This document shows, piece by piece, positions 63,198 through 64,000 of a stretch of DNA of 64,000 bases. Made by a program: the position numbers and the translations under genes. The stretch comes from Methylocapsa palsarum (GTDB lineage Bacteria > Pseudomonadota > Alphaproteobacteria > Rhizobiales > Beijerinckiaceae), in contig NZ_FOSN01000004.1 of NCBI RefSeq assembly GCF_900114285.1, forward strand, positions 124,001-188,000. Reading direction: 5' to 3'. The notes below the pieces were generated by a model. That model did no database searches. It saw nothing but the letters and a program-made list of their open reading frames with translations, and was not told the DNA's origin. The stretch's first letter is position 1. Every line of letters starts with the position of its first letter.

Positions 63198-64000
63198 TCA
63201 GGCCGGGCTCTTCGCCAGCTTGCCCGGCGCGGGCGGGGCCGATCCGACGGTCTCGGTGCGCAGCCCGAGATAGATCAGCATGGGCGAGCAGATGAAGACC
63301 GACGAATAGGTGGCGACGAAAATTCCCCAGATCATCGCAATCGAGAACGAGCGGATGACCTCGCCGCCGAACACGACGAGCGACAGAAGCGCGAGAAACA
63401 CCGTCGTCGCGGTCATGATGGTTCGCGGCAGGACGGCGTTGACCGAAAGATCGATCAATTCATCGGTCGGCATCTTGCGGTATTTACGCATCATTTCACG
63501 GATGCGGTCGAGCACGACGACGGTCTCGTTCAGCGAATAGCCGACGATGGTGAGAATGGCGGCGATCGAGGTCGTGTTGAATTCGAGCCGCGTCAGCGCG
63601 AAGAAGCCGACGGTCAGAAGAAGGTCGTGCATCGTCGCGATAATGGCACCGACCGCGAACTGCCATTCGAAGCGGAACCAGAGATAGCAAAGCACCGCGA
63701 TGATGGAGATCACGACGCCGAGGGTGCCAGATTGCACGAGTTCGCCGGACACGCGCGGTCCGACGACCTCGGTGCGCCGGACCTCGTATCCATCCCCGAT
63801 CGCCGCCCGCACCCTTCCGACCGCGACTTCCTGCGCCGCGTCTCCTCCCGCCTGAAGGCCGAACCGCAGGGTCACGTCCGTCGGCGCGCCGAATTCCTGA
63901 ACCTCGACCTGGCCGACATTCATCTGTTCGGCGGCGGCGCGAAGCTTGGCGATGTCGGCCGGTCCGGACTTGGCGCGCAGCTCGATCAGGGTGCCCCCGG
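63198..64000 (-). CDS. secF: Protein translocase subunit SecF (5' end outside window)
   Basis: SecF forms with SecD the proton-driven SecDF complex that helps SecYEG export proteins. At least 267 C-terminal residues are present. The frame continues past the first Met to the window edge, reading GGTLIELRAKSGPADIAKLR. The periplasmic-loop part is followed by five membrane helices, with VGYSLNETVVVLDRIREMMR and the DLSVNAVLPRTIMTA region as conserved SecF signatures. The protein start, and probably secD, lie beyond 64000. Confidence 0.93.
   Translation of the reverse strand, partial: GGTLIELRAKSGPADIAKLRAAAEQMNVGQVEVQEFGAPTDVTLRFGLQAGGDAAQEVAVGRVRAAIGDGYEVRRTEVVGPRVSGELVQSGTLGVVISIIAVLCYLWFRFEWQFAVGAIIATMHDLLLTVGFFALTRLEFNTTSIAAILTIVGYSLNETVVVLDRIREMMRKYRKMPTDELIDLSVNAVLPRTIMTATTVFLALLSLVVFGGEVIRSFSIAMIWGIFVATYSSVFICSPMLIYLGLRTETVGSAPPAPGKLAKSPA

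Overview
The window is a GC-rich chromosomal segment from an alphaproteobacterium. Gene content and order (alpha-E protein, DUF6494, EipB, ATP12 chaperone, paired M16 peptidases next to lspA and ileS, and secF followed by an Mth938 protein and a squalene/phytoene-synthase-like protein) point to Hyphomicrobiales (Rhizobiales). Propionyl-CoA carboxylase and malate synthase G would suit a Beijerinckiaceae/Methylocystaceae-type methylotroph. That placement is an inference; no taxonomic marker such as rRNA is present, and I found no tRNA or CRISPR array.

Layout. 0.1-7 kb: alpha-E protein, a frameshifted exported ParB-like gene, a YafK-type L,D-transpeptidase, DUF6494, prmA, a small exported protein, a catalase-family peroxidase and a HAD phosphatase. 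7-16.3 kb: ATP12 chaperone, then pccB and pccA split by an oppositely oriented TonB-dependent receptor carrying a near-consensus Zur-type operator, then malate synthase G. 16.5-23.9 kb: rsmB, a MAPEG protein, guaB, a DHA2-type MFS exporter, an ArsR-SRPBCC pair bracketed by a 120-bp duplication of the exporter gene's 3' end, and three small exported or membrane proteins. 23.9-33.2 kb: DUF1275, rlmE, DUF1254, ppx/gppA, a very long proline-rich pseudo-caspase, a uracil-DNA-glycosylase-like protein and an MBL-fold hydrolase. 33.6-44.9 kb: PleC-type histidine kinase, S10 peptidase, a tiny DUF3309-like protein, cobT and cobS, nlpD and surE, eipB, ridA and a glycerophosphodiesterase. 44.8-48.4 kb: a three-gene operon that I read as bacterial sphingolipid synthesis, encoding a serine palmitoyltransferase, a GNAT-like ceramide synthase and a DEGS1-like dihydroceramide desaturase. 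49-64 kb: purD, a VOC protein, mutL, a vapBC toxin-antitoxin pair, two M16 peptidases, a BamF/DUF3035-like protein, lspA, ileS, NDUFAF6-like and NDUFAF3-like proteins, and secF running off the end.

A striking non-coding feature is a roughly 115-bp bipartite palindromic element present nine times (seven complete, two truncated; two sites hold tandem pairs). Its ends supply or abut stop codons of several genes, and one copy abuts the ribosome binding site of vapB.

The most interesting protein system is the sphingolipid operon. Its gene order follows the biochemical order (condensation, N-acylation, desaturation), and it includes an animal-like Delta4-desaturase not part of the characterised bacterial pathway as I know it. 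Secondary leads are the zinc-regulated receptor, the pseudo-caspase lacking both catalytic residues, the duplication around the ArsR pair, and the complex I assembly-factor pair.
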